Shown here piece by piece: positions 39,201 through 54,200 of a DNA stretch of 64,000 bases (positions within the stretch are counted from its first letter, which is position 1; each line of letters opens with the position of its first letter). The DNA comes from Trochalopteron elliotii. Its lineage: Eukaryota; Chordata; Aves; Passeriformes; Leiothrichidae. The position numbers were made by a program, and so were the translations under genes. The notes under the pieces are model-generated. The model ran no database searches. It was not told the origin of the DNA and saw only the letters and a list, made by a program, of their open reading frames with translations. Location of the stretch: contig JANPWX010000074.1 of the NCBI GenBank assembly GCA_024734555.1, positions 837,369 through 901,368 of the forward strand, read 5' to 3'.

Positions 39201-42200
39201 GCTGTTTTGCCTTATTCTAGTCCAAGACCATATGATGTAAAGTACTTCTCACTAGCTCCTTATGGTTTACTATGAGAGATGTTGATGACCCTATCAGAGA
39301 AGAGACAAAGGCAAAGCATGTGTTTGGTTAGGGCCTGATGAAGCCTGGAGAGGAAGGAAGTACAGTTACTTTCCAGACTGATCACAGCAAAGCTGTGCTC
39401 ACTGCTGACAGCATAATGACAGTAGAGTATCCATCTGTTGACACTAGGATCGGTCACACTGTGCTCTTCATCTCCTTTCTCCCCACAGTAATGTTAGGAT
39501 ATGTCCTCAAATGTCCCTTGGATGTGAGCTCTTTTTACATGACTCAGGCCCTCTGCTAATGTTTTAGTTCTGGTTTTGTTTCATCAGCTAGCGGAACTCT
39601 AAGTACTATCTCTTGACAGGCCTAAAACATTTGTCAATCAGCTGTTAATGATATTTCACAGGCGACTTCTTGAGTGCTCTTGAGTGCACATTCAGTGATC
39701 TAAATATTTGTGACTATTAGGTCATGGATATTTTAATCCTCTTTTTAAGTCTGAAAGATCATGAGTGATAGGAGAAAATACCCACAGCCTGGCAGCTGTA
39801 AAGTCAGCATCCTGACAAAAAAGCCAATTCCTCTAAAGCTTTCCAGAAGCTGGATCAGCCTGGAGTGTAAGAAGACTAGGAAAAATACCAAGATTTGCAT
39901 TCTGGAGGAGAAAAAACACTATGCAAGTAAATCCTGTCATTTCTTGTACTCTATACATCCTTACTGTGGGTTTGTTCCTGTCTCCAAACTGGATCAGTGC
40001 AGAAATGTGAAGGCGGCTTTAACAGTTCTAAACTAATTTTCAAATAGTGAATTTCCAGTAGTACTTTCAACACCCAAAACACTTTATAAGAAAAGCTCAA
40101 AAATTCAGTACAAGTAGGAAAAACAGGAGTAAACCAGGCAAGGACACTTCAAGAGAGACTGACAACAGAGGTAGATGACAACAATTTAGTGGTTTGGGTT
40201 TTTGCTTTCTCAACAACCTTCTCTTAGGACTTGTATTAATTCTAGATAATGCTAACAAGATGCCACTATTGTGCTGATTTCGGCTGGTATAGAGTTCTTC
40301 AGAGTGCCTGGTATGAGGCTGTATCTTGGATTTGTGCTGAACACAGGGTTGATAACACAGATGTTTTTGTTATTGCTGAGCAGGACTTACACAGAGCTAA
40401 GGCCTTTTCTGCTTTTTGCTCTGCCCCGCTGGTGAGGAAGTTGGGGGTGCATGGGAGGTTGGGAGGAGACACAGCCAGGAAGGGTGACCCCAGGGACCAA
40501 AGGGATATTCCAGACTGAATGACAACATCCTCAGTATACAAAATGATGAGAAGGAGGAAGAGGGGGATTTTTGGAGCGATGGCTTTTATCTTCCCAAGTC
40601 ACTGTTATGTGTGATGGGGCCCTGCCCTCCTGGAGATGGCTGAACATCGCCTGGCCATGGGAAGCAGTCAATTAATTCCTTGATTTGCTTTGCTTGTGTG
40701 TGTGGTTTTTGCTTTCCCTACTAAACTGTCTTTACCTCAACCCACGAGCTTTCTAGAGGAGTGAGTGAGTGTTGCTTAGGGCTTGGTTGCCATCTGAGAT
40801 GAAACCACAACAACTAAATACAACTTCTGGTTTTAATAATATGCTCCCTTAAACACTCTCCAAGTATACTAATGGGTGTTTGTAAAAGTTTGGACAAAAA
40901 CCAAAAATCACTCAGGTCATAGACTCGATTCCATATCAGATTGCATTGTTACAGTACTGCCAACTAAACTGTTTACTCTTACCTGCTGTAATTGCTCAAT
41001 ACTACTGCCAAGTCTGTTGATGTGTAACATTTAGAAGGTGCTTCTACTATATTTTCACTGCTAATGATTCATTGATAACATATTCCATCCTAGAAAAAAC
41101 CTCCTCTCATGCACACACCTCCAAGACACTGACAAAGTTTTAAATTTTTCTGCTGTAGTTCAAGCAACACCAATACTTCAACCAGCTTTGCCTTTCCAGT
41201 GGTTGTGTGTGCAGCTGCAATCATGCCAAGCATGCAAAAAACCACTGGAGTTTTACCTGGTGAGGTACGGAAGCGGCACTGTCCGGTCATTGGATCATAC
41301 TCCTGGTTTTCATCCGAGCACAGACACAGGAAAGAACCATCAACATTTTCACAGAGAGCTTCACCACATACTCCACTCAGCATTTCACATTCGTTCACAT
41401 CTGGGGGAAAAATCCAAAACATAAATCAGTTGAGACCCACTACTGACTGTTCTTTTATCTGCTGTATCTGTGCCAATATTGTCTGCCAGGTTACAGATGT
41501 GATCTCTGGGGAAGGATTAAAAACTCACTAATACCTAAGTGGATTCATAAACAAGTAGTAAGTCCTTTGAAATAAAGACCCCTGAAAGTCACAGTACAGT
41601 TTATAGACTACTAGTGCTGATTAGGTGCTGACTGTAGACCAGAACACAGTTTATTTGGTGTTTCTCATTGTTAAATATTTCCTTTTCTGTGTATTCTCTT
41701 ACTGGGATTTAAGACTCAGAGTAATTTAATTTGTTTTCTTAAATTTATTATCAAACTTTCACTAAACCTAAAGAGCAAAATGAACAGGTTTTGGTGAGAT
41801 TCAGACTGCACTACAAAAAAGAGAATTCGTTTTCCTTCCCCAAATACCATTTTTCTTGTACACCATCACCAAACAGAGAATTCTCCAGCCCTACTGCCAC
41901 CCTATGTCTATGCATAGAGTCACAGGCTGCTCTGGGACCCACAGAAGTTGGGCCCAGGTCACCCAGGGACCCCTGCTGAACACTGCAAAATTCCTCTCCT
42001 CCCAAACTTCCACATATTTTTAAGTTGGCTTCCATACACCTGCTAACTAGCCAAAACTGAGATTTTTTTTTTTTTGACTGATAGAATTGTTGTCTGTTGT
42101 TTAAACAAGGATGCCAAATACTACCAGGATCACTTAACTTTATTTTCTTTTTAGTTGCTAACGTTGACATTTGAAAATCTACTTCTAATGATCTCATTAG

Positions 42201-45200
42201 TAGACAAAAATTATGCTGATTACTATCAGAAATAGTAATTTCTGTATCACAATTCAGAAATTCCTATAACTGAGTGTGGTCTAACATATAACTTGTGAAG
42301 CAATATTTTATCCTTTTTACCTCTTGTCTACCAAAATCTAATCATCTGAATAAATGTTGATTTTTGTGTTTTTCATATAGATATGGATTTTAACTTAGAG
42401 TCTGCACATTTAAAAAATGTATTCAGATTTTTCTTTATCTTTTTACTGAGTTCCTGTCATAAGGAATAAGTCTTCTTTGGGGAACATTGCCTAGTCAGGA
42501 ACTAGAGACTTAGTCTTTCCTTATGTTGTTTTGGCTGATAACTGGCTTCAAAATTTATAAGAGTATTTTATATTATATAGTGTTATACAAGACAAAAAAT
42601 AAAAAATGCATTACTTTGTGGTTCAGAATTACTTCAGTGGGAACTCAAAATTAAATTTAGTTTTATACCATCCTTTCCTTTCCCTTTTTATTTTTTACTT
42701 TCTTTGCTTCATTTGTTTTCATCCATGAAAAGTCACTGTATGCCAAATATACCTTGATATGCAGCAAAGTAAGTGTCAAATGGCATAAAGAATTTTTGTA
42801 ACAAAACTATTTAATATATTAAAAAATGCCTATGGACACTCTGTAAAACTTCTAATTCCTCCTCTCTGTTCAGTATTCCATTTAGGTCTCTGTTACCAGT
42901 AAATGTGTTTCATCTGGAGTCTGGCTTGAAGAAATTGCATAATGAATGAATAACCTTTCCTTGATCTGGTATTAATTTGATATTACAAACTTTTGCTGCC
43001 TCAAATGGTTCTTAAGACATCACTATTAACAACAGATCTGGAAACTTAGTCACAAAATAAATGTGCAGTATTTACACTTCTACAAATATCCCACATAATT
43101 TCAGGGTGATAGGTGTCTTTCCTGGAGCTGGAAGCTAATGTTAAAATCTGTTTAAACACCATATGCCTAGGAAGGTGCCGTCTACTTCAGCCTGGCTGTG
43201 CCACATTCCAGATGTTATTTCCTGCAGGGGATAGTGCAGGGTCCTGGCTACTCAGCTAAGAGACTAAACAGATGTAGCACTTAAATAGGCTAAAATATTA
43301 AATTCATGTCATTATATTTGTGAATGGTCCTGACATGCAGAAACATAGTTTACTTGGTTTTTTTTAAAGAAATAAGTGGCTCAGCTTATTTGCTGTTGGC
43401 TTCTGTTTGTCATAATAACAGGTTTTTTCATTAAATAGATACAAAATAAAGTTTCCATGTGGCACAAAGTTCAGTGAGTAAAGAAGAGCTCCATTCCTTT
43501 GCTAGGAAGTGGCATAACTTTAATAAAAAAATGACAGAAAACAAAAGTATGAAATGCCTTTTGTTGAAACGCTGTTTTGGCTCCCCTGAACTTTGCAACA
43601 GCGACTCGTAGCACCTGTGAACTCACCTGTACAGCCCTGCCCATCCTGTGTGTCCTGGTACCCTTGGTAACAGAGACAGCGGTAGGAGCCATCCATGTTT
43701 TCACAGAACCCGTGGCTGCCGCACACTGTGCCGTTCGTACACTCGTCCACATCTGCAAGGAGGAATTAACATCAGACAGGCTGTGTGACAGCCAAAGGCA
43801 GACATCCACAATGAGTGCAGAAAACCCAAAGATGGGCCATTCTGTAAACAGATGCAGCTATGTCTCAACACGTTGGGAAGGAACACAAGGACAAGACACA
43901 AAAAAGTAAGAAACTGTTTCAGGGTTAGCTTTGCAGTAAGTATGTCAGCACTGGTCAACTTCCTCCACCCATCTGTTTCACCAAACTTGCTAACCACAGC
44001 ATGATGTTACATACCACAGACTAAGGCATAGTTTAAATAATTTCTCTGACTGACTTACAGATTCTACCAGTGTAGTATTATATAGTCAACAACATGAGTG
44101 AAACTGAACTCACTGTGCCTACAAAAGAGTTCAAGCGTCCAGCTACATCCCCTGTGCTGAAGTGCTGCACAGATCTCATTCTGGCTCTCAGCACAGATAA
44201 TAATTTCATAGTATAAGTGATAAATATCTGTGGACTGAGCCTTCTGTCTTAGGCCCTGTAAATCTACACATACAAGTCATCTTACTCAGGTAAACAAAGT
44301 AATTCCAATGCTGGAATGTTTTCTGTACTGGCCTTTTCATTTGTAGTTCCAGTTTTGGTTTGCTGGCCTTACAAATAAGTCACTTGCATGTGTAAGTGAC
44401 TGTTCTTTGACTCAGCTGCCCATCAAATTACAATGAAGCAGAGCTGCTTGTGGCAGACTGTGGTTTATTTTTGTAAGTGTATTACAAGTGCTAGGAATGC
44501 ATTATTTTTATCTCCACTCAAAGTAAGACCTAAACCCAAAGGCCTGGCCATATGTGGTCATTAAAGATGTCATGAGGTGCTTTTCAGGAGGAAGAAGTTA
44601 AGCTGAAACTGTGAACCTGCCAGGATACTAAGATTAGTACCTTCTGCCTTCTATATTCCTCTGCAGTCTGAAGTAGAGAAATTATCACTGTACTTCTTTC
44701 CTAAAAAACATTATGCTGTTAAGTATGGCTGCTGTCTGATTTCCTTCTGCACATTTCCTCAAGGGATAATTGCATTTTAAATGGGGAACAAAGTGATTTA
44801 TCTGACTGCTTGTTACCATAATTAATTCTGCACATTTTGGAGGCCCTTCTTGCAATGGAGCCTACCATCATTCTACCTCCGTTGAAGGTCTTTGGCACTC
44901 CCTGAACTAAAGAACTGCTGGGATTGAATCCTGCAGTGCCACAAAGAGAAGGCTTCTCCAAAAGGTGAGGAGCACCTGGTATTTTTCTGTAAGAACAGAG
45001 TAGGGCTCAAATGTAGTCCTGCCTACTACTTCAGCTCTTCATAGCTGTGTCAAACAAAAATCTAGAGAAGTCAACAAAGATGCACTTCATTCTTACCTGA
45101 CAGTACTCACCAAGCAAGGACTTTTTACTTTAAATTGTGTTTTATGCTCAGCTGAGAGGGAAGACTTGGGCTTTGAACCGTGTGATCACAGCCCCCCAAG

Positions 45201-48200
45201 CTATCAAAATTGAGCAGCATGTCATTACCATCCACACCTGTTACCTCTGCCCTTTTGCAACCCAAGTCTCAAATCCATCCACACAAACTTTGCATGCCTC
45301 AGAAAGTGGTGGTTTTGAGATCTTGAAAACCAGCTTTTCCTGTGTTGTGGTGGGGTCTGAACAGGTTTGGAATCACATGTAGACTTTTAAGGCCAGAAGA
45401 GTCTATCCAGAACCTCTTAAAATGGTTAAAAAACCTGTCTCTGGAAATTTCTGTACCAATGGAACAAACTGTGAAATTCTAGCATTTTTCTCAGAAAGAC
45501 ATGTAATTTCATGTTAGGGTGTTTAAGTGATGAAAAACTCACTTCTCCCACTGAACTGATCCACTGGTTAACAAACTTCAGCCTACATTCCAAATGCATG
45601 CAAAAACTGGATGTATTAAATACACCAAAATCTAGGACACATATCTGGGTATAACTGATGGTTATAAAAAAAGTATTTACAGATGGAACTGGCAGAAAAA
45701 TTTATTTGTTCTGTAAGTTTTGTAGTAAAGATATTAATGATCTTTACATTTTGATTTATTAAACAAAGGAAAAATATTCAAGGAATTTATTTTAGAAAGG
45801 GCTATTGTATTTGGCAAAGAATACAATAGCCAGTATGCTTATTCTCAAGGAATTGAATATGAAAATTTGGATAGTTTCTGGATATTGAACTTATTGAAAC
45901 CTACCACAAACCCTTCTTAGTAGAATTAATTCAGCAACGCAAATAAGCAACTTATCTGTGTTAAAGACTGTCAGAAGTGAAAGGTCAAGAACTACCTTCT
46001 ATACTTTTTCCTTTTCAAGTTCCCACAGTGACAGAATTATAAAAAGATGCATATGGAGTTGCTGGGAGGAAGACAATAAAAAATTTTTAGTTGTGTTTTT
46101 CTGGTCCCTCCTGCTTGCTGCTGTGCACTGTCCCTGTGTAACATATCTGATATTAACAGTCTTGTGATCAGCAGAGTTTCACATATCCAGTAAAAAACCT
46201 GAATACTGAAAAAAAAAAACCTCTGTCTCTTAATCAAAAAGCTCTGTTAGGAAAAGGAATTCAAAATGAGTAAACAATGGTGGCCTGACAGTCAGGAATT
46301 TCAGACAGCAGACAATAACACAGTGTTTGTGTCTTCAGTGAAAAACTATGGTTAAATAAAAAAAAGTGTCTGAGCCACGGGACAGTTACTGTTAAAAACC
46401 TACGCAGAAGAAACTACAACTGGGGATTTTAGAATTACCTAAATTACAGACCTCCTCTTACTTAAAACCTAAATGTTAAAGGAAACAGGGGAATGGTTCA
46501 TGCAGCTGGTTCTTCACAAGTAAAACAAGGTCATCGACTAAAAAGCCACAGAAACAAAACTCGTGATTGTAGCAAGTGTCCTAATTCAGTACATAATACA
46601 GCCACAGAACACAGTTTTTTTTTTTTAAAAAGTACAGTCTGAACATGTTTCAGTGCATGGGATATTACAGAGAAGGTCCAAGCACCAAATATTTTTCCTT
46701 GTCTAGACAGTTCACTCAAAGGACTCTTTTTTATGGCCGGAAAGGACATTTGTTTCTTTAATCACCCCATAAAGAGTGAGGCTTGTAATCGGCAATTCTC
46801 TTCCTACATGGAAACAGAGTCAGGGGAAAAAAACTAAATATGAAACTAATATATCCTATGTCTATAGAGTGACTAAAGCAGTTGTCTGTAACTACAACCT
46901 ATTTTAGAATCCATGAATCAGTGCTACCTGCTTTAATCAAGAGTGCATGTGTGCACTCATGCACACTTTTGTGCAGTTCAACACTGTGTTCCTGTTTTCT
47001 GACAACCTGAAGGCAACCTCAACCTCAAGCATGATACTTAAATCTCACTGAAATCTACTTACATAGCAATAAGTCTGGAAGAAGAACTGGTTCCTAAGAC
47101 AGGTCTGTAAAGTGATTAGAGAAGCAGAGCTCTGATTCTGAAACTTCCAGGGCTACCCATAACATGTATACAATAAAAAGGAAGAAGCAGAGGTTGGAGA
47201 GCTCTAGTGGGATGTGTAAGGTGTTTTTGACTGCCTGTTGCAGCAGTGAGAAGCCAATGAGAGACATATGGGATGTGACATGGAGTCAGAAGAGATGCTT
47301 GAGGCAGAGTATTGACTTAAGCATCAGAGAACCTCTAACTTGAGGTTTTGCCAACATATTCAACTAGCAGCCAGCTGGGAAACCATCGTCTTTACACAAA
47401 CCCCAGAAAGCTCAACAAGGAACTAAGGAGCACTCTGAGAGTCTCCAGTTCAGAGAGCCCAGCACAGTCAAATTGCTGAGCCTGGGGCCAGGCTGCAGTG
47501 GAATGTCACTGCTGCAACAAAAGTTTGTCTACACCTTGGAAGAAGATATAGTCTCCACAGCTGTTCAGTTTACTTTGGCCAATGGCCACAAAAACTCCAT
47601 ACCAGAACTAAACCACATGAGGTTCTTAAATGTTTTATGCTGTTGTTGTTTCAAACTTCAAAAAAAACCAAGTCAAACTCATACAAAAAAAGTCCAGAGA
47701 TATGGAAAATCTGCTCCCCAGGTACAGAGAGGTGTGTGTGAATCCAGGAAAATTTTCTCAGGTTCTTTCTCTGATGGTATAAACAGTTACTCTCACTCAC
47801 TTAACTAGAATTAAATTCACAGAGGTACTTAGTGTAAAGAACAGTAGCCCCTGCGGCTGGAAGCCACATGCTTTCTCAGTACCTGGAATGTCACACATTC
47901 CTTTTGTTCACCTTGCCTCTTAGCATGAAGCTGACACCACTACAAATATTGACAATGATGCCATCAGTGCTCCCTTAAATTGAGTTTTTTCAAAACTCTG
48001 GAGTTGTTTTTATTAAAATGACAGCATGGAGAAACTAATTGTGGTGGAAAAGGAGTGCTGCTGCTTCAGAGACTAGAAGTACCCTTGCTTCGCCAAGTTA
48101 TTAAAATACTTTTCCAAGTGCTGAATATAAAGTCTGATCTGTATTCCATACACAACACCAATTACTTGTGAAGCATGCTCAACTGGTTTTGTACTTGTTT

Positions 48201-51200
48201 TATTCTTCATTAAAAAGTTTCAAAACTAGTCACAGTCCTGGAAATAAGATCTTGTGACTTCATCTTTTTCTATTTAGTAGAAGTTTGGCTTTTTTGTTCT
48301 AATGGAGATTAACTTTGTATTACTTCATCATATATGATAGCAACTTTTCCCTGGAAACTGTGCTATTTTATTAAATGTCAGAGATGCAGAGGAGCTCATT
48401 GTTTCTGGTACATCTCCTAAAAGTAGATGCCAATGACTTTGGATTTTTTTTTTAAAGTTGTGTTCCTTTTCCATTATGCTATTTTTAATTTCTGGGAGTT
48501 TGATTTCACAAGGTTAATAAGCGTTCTTCTAGTTTAATTTTGAAATAAAGTGTTTGGCTTCTACAAAGAAAAGGCTGTATTCTTCTCTGGCCATTTTTTT
48601 TTTTCTCTTTTATAGCTATGCTCAACATGAGGCAAAACACCTGCTACTACTTTTCTTGCAGAGCAATTGAATATGGCCACATGACCATATCCTTCCTGAA
48701 CACTGGGTGAAATGTATACGTGCTGATGAAAGGAGGCCACGAACATGCTCTGGAATTATCCTATTATTTCAAATCATAAAATACTGCCTCCTCCATGAAT
48801 CAGTGGAGTCACCCAGATTTGCTCTCTCTAGCCTACTTGACCAGGCTTTTGTCTTGGCAGTAAGAGAATATTTCTTTCAACTTATGCCATGATTACAAAA
48901 TGAAGCAAATGTTTAGAGAGAAAAAAGCACTAAAGAACACTCGAGGATTTCTTATAATTATCAATAATAATTAAAACAAAAATGGCATGTTTGATGTTAT
49001 GCTGTATCTAAATATTCAGCACTTATTCCCTAACATCAAGCGTAACAGTGATCTTGCCAGCACTGTATTTCATTTCACAAGAGATCACATTACTAAATAT
49101 ATGGCAGGTTATATGCCAGTAATAAAGCTGTAATGCTTGTTTTTCTCTGGTGTAAGCAGCGAGATGCAACAGTCAGACACAAGTTTCAGTTTACCCCATC
49201 CACAAAGGACAAACATTTTCACTGTCCCTAAGCGAACTATGAGAAGAACTGGCCTGTGAAACCAATCACATATGTATTAACTGGCCTATAATTTGGGAGA
49301 GAGAACAGTTGCTTACTTCTTGGGTGCTTGAGATCCCACTACCCATTGGTTCTAGCACTGAGCTATGATCTGCTCAGTGCTTCTCCTTGGTGTGCATCCT
49401 GCTGAAATACTACCATATGATTTTTTCCCCTTCTGAACTATTCCCACAAGACTTATTGTCTTGAACACTCCTCTCAACCATAAGAACAGCCATTCTTAAT
49501 CTAGTTAGGGGAGTGTTTATTTTCTATCAGCATCACTGACTTCAAAAAGCCACATACCTTCTTGATATCACTGAGCACAAGTGTCCTGTGTTAAATTCAG
49601 TGCAGGAGAGCAGCATCACTTGCAAACACGTATACCTTTAGCAACAGGATATATTCTCATGATATAGCAACACAAAAAAACTAGCTACCCTAAATTCCAG
49701 GCTCCTGGCTGATGATTCTATAAAGATCTAATTACTGCTGTTTACTCCATTTCTGCCATTTCAAAACGCCTGAAGTTTTATAATAGAACTACTGGATTTC
49801 ACTACAACTTCTCACTGGAATTACTGTTCTATTGCTTAATCTTAATACTTTAAATAAAAGTTTGGACAAGCAAGGTTCTGTTGTCTTCCACACAGCAATT
49901 CAGGAGAACATTCAGGTAGCTCAGGCTTGCTGATAATGCACTTAAGCTTCAAATTAGTTAATCTGAAATATTCATGTATGTCTTACCCATAGAAACTTAT
50001 CAGAAGCCTGAGTTCCAAACACACTTTGCACATCATCTATTTATGAGAAAAAGAACAAAGTGGCATTAAGTGGCAGACTTTAGAGTTAGTAGAGACTGAC
50101 TGACTACTTTTCTCACCCTCCTAATAACAGCAAATCAATGGGAATGGATGATTATAACCTGTCTCACCTTCGCATGTTCGGCCATCTGCAGACACAGAGA
50201 AGCCCCGCTCACAAATGCACTGGTAGGAACCATCCGTGTTTAGACACTCTCCGTGTGGTGAACAGAGGTCAGATCTCTCACATTCATTGATATCTGAAAG
50301 AAAAGACACATTAAGAGCTTTGCAAATCATCACAGCCTTAATATTAAGCCTAAGTTCAATTAATCTTAAAAGCAGCTTCCATTTCCACTGGTTATGTAAA
50401 CAGCTGTATGAATGGCTCATCTTCCAGAGTAACAAAATCTCCTGGGATCATTCGTAAATGCTGTATAGATGTCATTATGTTCTGCTGCATCATACTCTTG
50501 CTACATCACTCTGTGAGGAGGATGAGCAGAGAGTGGGATATCAGCATAAGCGCCATCCTAGCCAACATTTCCTCTGTGTTTCCTGTCAGCTCCATCTTGC
50601 TGCTTTCTGATGGCTGCACTTGGTCAACTTGGGCATCTGACTCCACATGTTAACAAGCAGATTGAAGCTGCATCTTTCCCAGAAGGCTGATTTTATATAA
50701 TTTAAAGCCAAATGCTCTTTTTTGCTGATGGGGAGTGGGAATGATCCCAAAAAGGTTGGTATATAAGAGCTTATGATGGTCTTTTGCTGGGCTCTATTTT
50801 AAACTTAGAAAGCATTTTTCAAACTTGTGCATCTGAAAAACACATATTTCCTTTTGATTGATGTCTCATGTTAGCAACCAAATATACCCTCAGAACTTAT
50901 GGAATTCATTCTTTCATTAAGGTACTACCACTTTCATATCAATTACCATTCACGCTGTAATTGTACTTTCGTATTTTTTGCTTTACAAAAGCCTATTAAG
51001 AAGCATTCAGTACCATGCTGAGATCATACACAAATTTACAAACAAAACTTACCCATGAGGCTTATTCATTTGTTATCCAAACACTAGAATTTCTCATTTT
51101 TAACTGTACCTCTTGTTGCATACAGCCATCCAGAATGTATCAAAGTAGCCAGCAATTTTGATATACTAGAGAAATTATGATTTCAATATCATCATCTCAG

Positions 51201-54200
51201 AATCATAACATTCATTATAGAATTTTCTCTAGCTACAAACTGATTCTAGCCTGTGTGTAAACCTTCCAACCAGTGTCCTGAAATCATGGCCATAAGAGGG
51301 AAGAAAAGAGGCAGGCAGCTCAGGGAAGCTGTATCTGCATGAGATGCCTATGGAAAGGTCAGTGCACTGTGCTGAACACAACACCTACATGTATAAAGTT
51401 TTCTCTGAATTCATAGCAAATGAAAACCATCAACTACTTCCTGAGGCCCTCTGAAAGTTGGGAATGGTGGGAAATCAGCAATGACAAGGACAGTATTGTA
51501 CCTTCTCATACTGTACTCAAGACTTAGCTGTATTAAAACTACCAGAAAAATACTGGAAACCAAACCAGCTGATTACACAAGATAGAATGATGTATTCAAA
51601 GACAGGAAAACAAAATTAACAGTGTTAGGGAAATTGAATATAATGCCTCTGAAAGAGCAAACTTCAGTTTCCCATGTTCTGGAGTCTTTTCAACTTTCCC
51701 CTGACCAAAACGCATATCCCTAACTTTTAGTCTAGTCTAGATTCAACTTGCAGACACTGCACTCTGTGATAAATTTGCCAGTTTAATTCAACAGCTCTCT
51801 GTCTGCACTGTCTGTCCTTTGGTTGGGTCATAAGTACTTTCAGTTTTATTTATCCATTTAGAATATGAGGCATATATCAACTACTTTAGATGGTGAAGTG
51901 AAGAGCATAGAGGGGTATCAAAGCTGCCACTGATTTCATTTTGTGCTCAATTCTCTTTTATCTGCTAAAGCAAGGTCTAATACAGAACTTCTGTATGCTG
52001 AATGCAACATTTTCTGAATTAGAAAGCAGTCACATGGAATACTCAGAACTTTTACAGGGAACTTAGTGTTTGTTGCAGAAGATCTTCAGTGTGGATGAGT
52101 TGCAGTCCAGTTTCTCAGCTCAAGTCTAAACTGTACGTAAGAGCAGCCAATGTAAAGTCCAGTGTTCTGGTCCTTCAGCCATTTAGAACATGAATATATT
52201 ATCATTTTCCAGCCAATACCATGGTTTCTGTCTCACAAAAATGGTGGACAAAAGTGATGAGGCATGCCTGGGTGTTTTGCCAACATGAAGATGGAGTTGT
52301 TCAGAACTAAAACCTGGGAAGTGTTTTCCTGGGTTTGGCAATGCTGACTCAGATAGCACATTCCCTTCCTCCCCACCCATCCTCCAGTAAGTACTGCAAG
52401 TGTTTTATAGAGGCAATATCTAATGTGACTTGATGCTAACAATGCTGCTCTTGCTGTTACATCTTTGATTCACAACACATGGAATGTTCTATCACAATAA
52501 ATGTTTCCAGGATTTGGGGATAAAGCAGCGCTGTATCTCTCTTAGTTCTAACACAGATTCTCTTTCAAGTTATGAAGGCTGAGACTTCAGCCTCCTGAAA
52601 TAATTTCTCAGCATATATTCACAGAGAGAATAGACTGAATGAAAATAGAAAATAAGAAGAGTAAGAAAGTACTACAGATGATAAATGAGTTTCTCTTCCT
52701 TAGCATGATCTGTGACTATCACAAGTTATACTTACAAACCTGCACATTTGTACTAATGATCCAGATATTTTGTACACCTATTTCATACCTTGACATCCCC
52801 TATTTGCTATCTGCTGGAAACCATCTGGACAAGTGCATTTGTAAGACCCTTCAGTATTTATGCAGCTTCCTCTTAGGCAAACATTACTGTCTTGAAGGCA
52901 TTCATCAACATCTGAAATAAAAAGGCAACCCAATGATTAGATGATGTCAAAAGTGATGAAATTTTTAATAGTTCCAACATAAGTTGAAGCAATTGTGTGC
53001 ATACATGGAAATCAAGTTTAGCACACATTAGGATTCTTTGTTATTTTCCTTTCATCATGTCATCGAACATCTCATATTTCTAGAGGGCTTTGTAATTTGA
53101 GTTTGTGTGTGATTTATTCCTAGTAAATATGACTCATGTGCCATCTGCATCTCTCACAAAAGCACATCATAACGGTAATGCAGTTAAAAAGAAATTGAAG
53201 CAGCTGCACATTTGGAAGACAGATACAAAAAATACCAACTAATGCAAATTTAAAATAGCGATCTTTGGACATGTTTAAACCACCACACAGAAATCCCTGA
53301 GCTGGAAGTGACCTGACTCAGGCAAGCCCAAGCCTAGCTGGTGTGTCACAGCAGACAGGACGTGCCTGGGGAGATTGCTCACACCACAGCCACGTGGGCA
53401 GGAGGCTCATAGGACAGGAACACACTGTGTGCACTGCTGTGCTGGGGGGTGGCTTTTCATGCAGGTCACAAGATGCAATACAGCCATTTCACAGGCTTTT
53501 AGCAGCTGGGTCATGAAGCTGAATGGCTGCTTTTGCACAGTGCTGCACCCCAGCTATAAATCCAGCTCCAAAGTCCAGACACACAGGATTTTGTTTCCCA
53601 GCTGCCTCTACACCACATTCAGGATCAAGCCTCAGGTCTGCACACTCTGTCCCAGTGTCTCAATATCCATGGGATAAATGGCTGACACACAGCAGGGAAA
53701 GTTTCAGGATACAAATTAGACACAAGGTAATCAGATATTTCAAGAACAGGACATTGCCATTGTCTCCACCTAAAGTCTTTTCTTCCCGTTGTCTTTCAAA
53801 GGGCTTAAAAGCAGCCCAGCGGAGGAAACAGAGTACAGCTACCATGGGTACAGGATTAAGTCAGCAAGTGCCGACATTCCAGTGATATTATACAGTTTTG
53901 GTTTCATTACAGCTAAAGATCACAAGGTATTTGGTGCCTGTGCCTCTAAGTTTTAAAAGAAAACAGCAAGTGAGAGAGTCGAATAAAAAAACTGTCTCAT
54001 AAGCAACTACCCTCAGCCTTCACAGAGCCCTACCTAATAATCTGCCCAGCCTATTGCTTTGATAATGTAGTTAGCTTCCTTTGAAAAACAGTCAAAGACT
54101 TTTCCCACTACGTTTGATTATTCTGATTTCTTAAGTATGGATTTTAGCTGATTAGACCTGTAACTTTTTCCTGTGCTGCAGGAATGAATAACAATTGTAA

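Larger units (their letters stand above)
31578..41256 (-). other. LTBP1 intron (9.7 kb), repeat-rich
   Basis: The largest intron of the window. It contains a forward CR1 piece (32833-33665), a reverse CR1 piece (35875-38105), an ATT/ATTACT-rich stretch (about 38258-38295) and a solo ERV LTR (40270-40812). All ORFs above 100 codons in 32.7-38.1 kb are CR1 coding remnants or their antisense. The remaining parts show no recognisable gene. Confidence 0.85.

Noticed and set aside
47473..47808. 111-codon plus ORF in an LTBP1 intron
   Set aside because: No family resemblance, low-complexity CCCC and lysine-rich parts, no promoter or poly(A) context.
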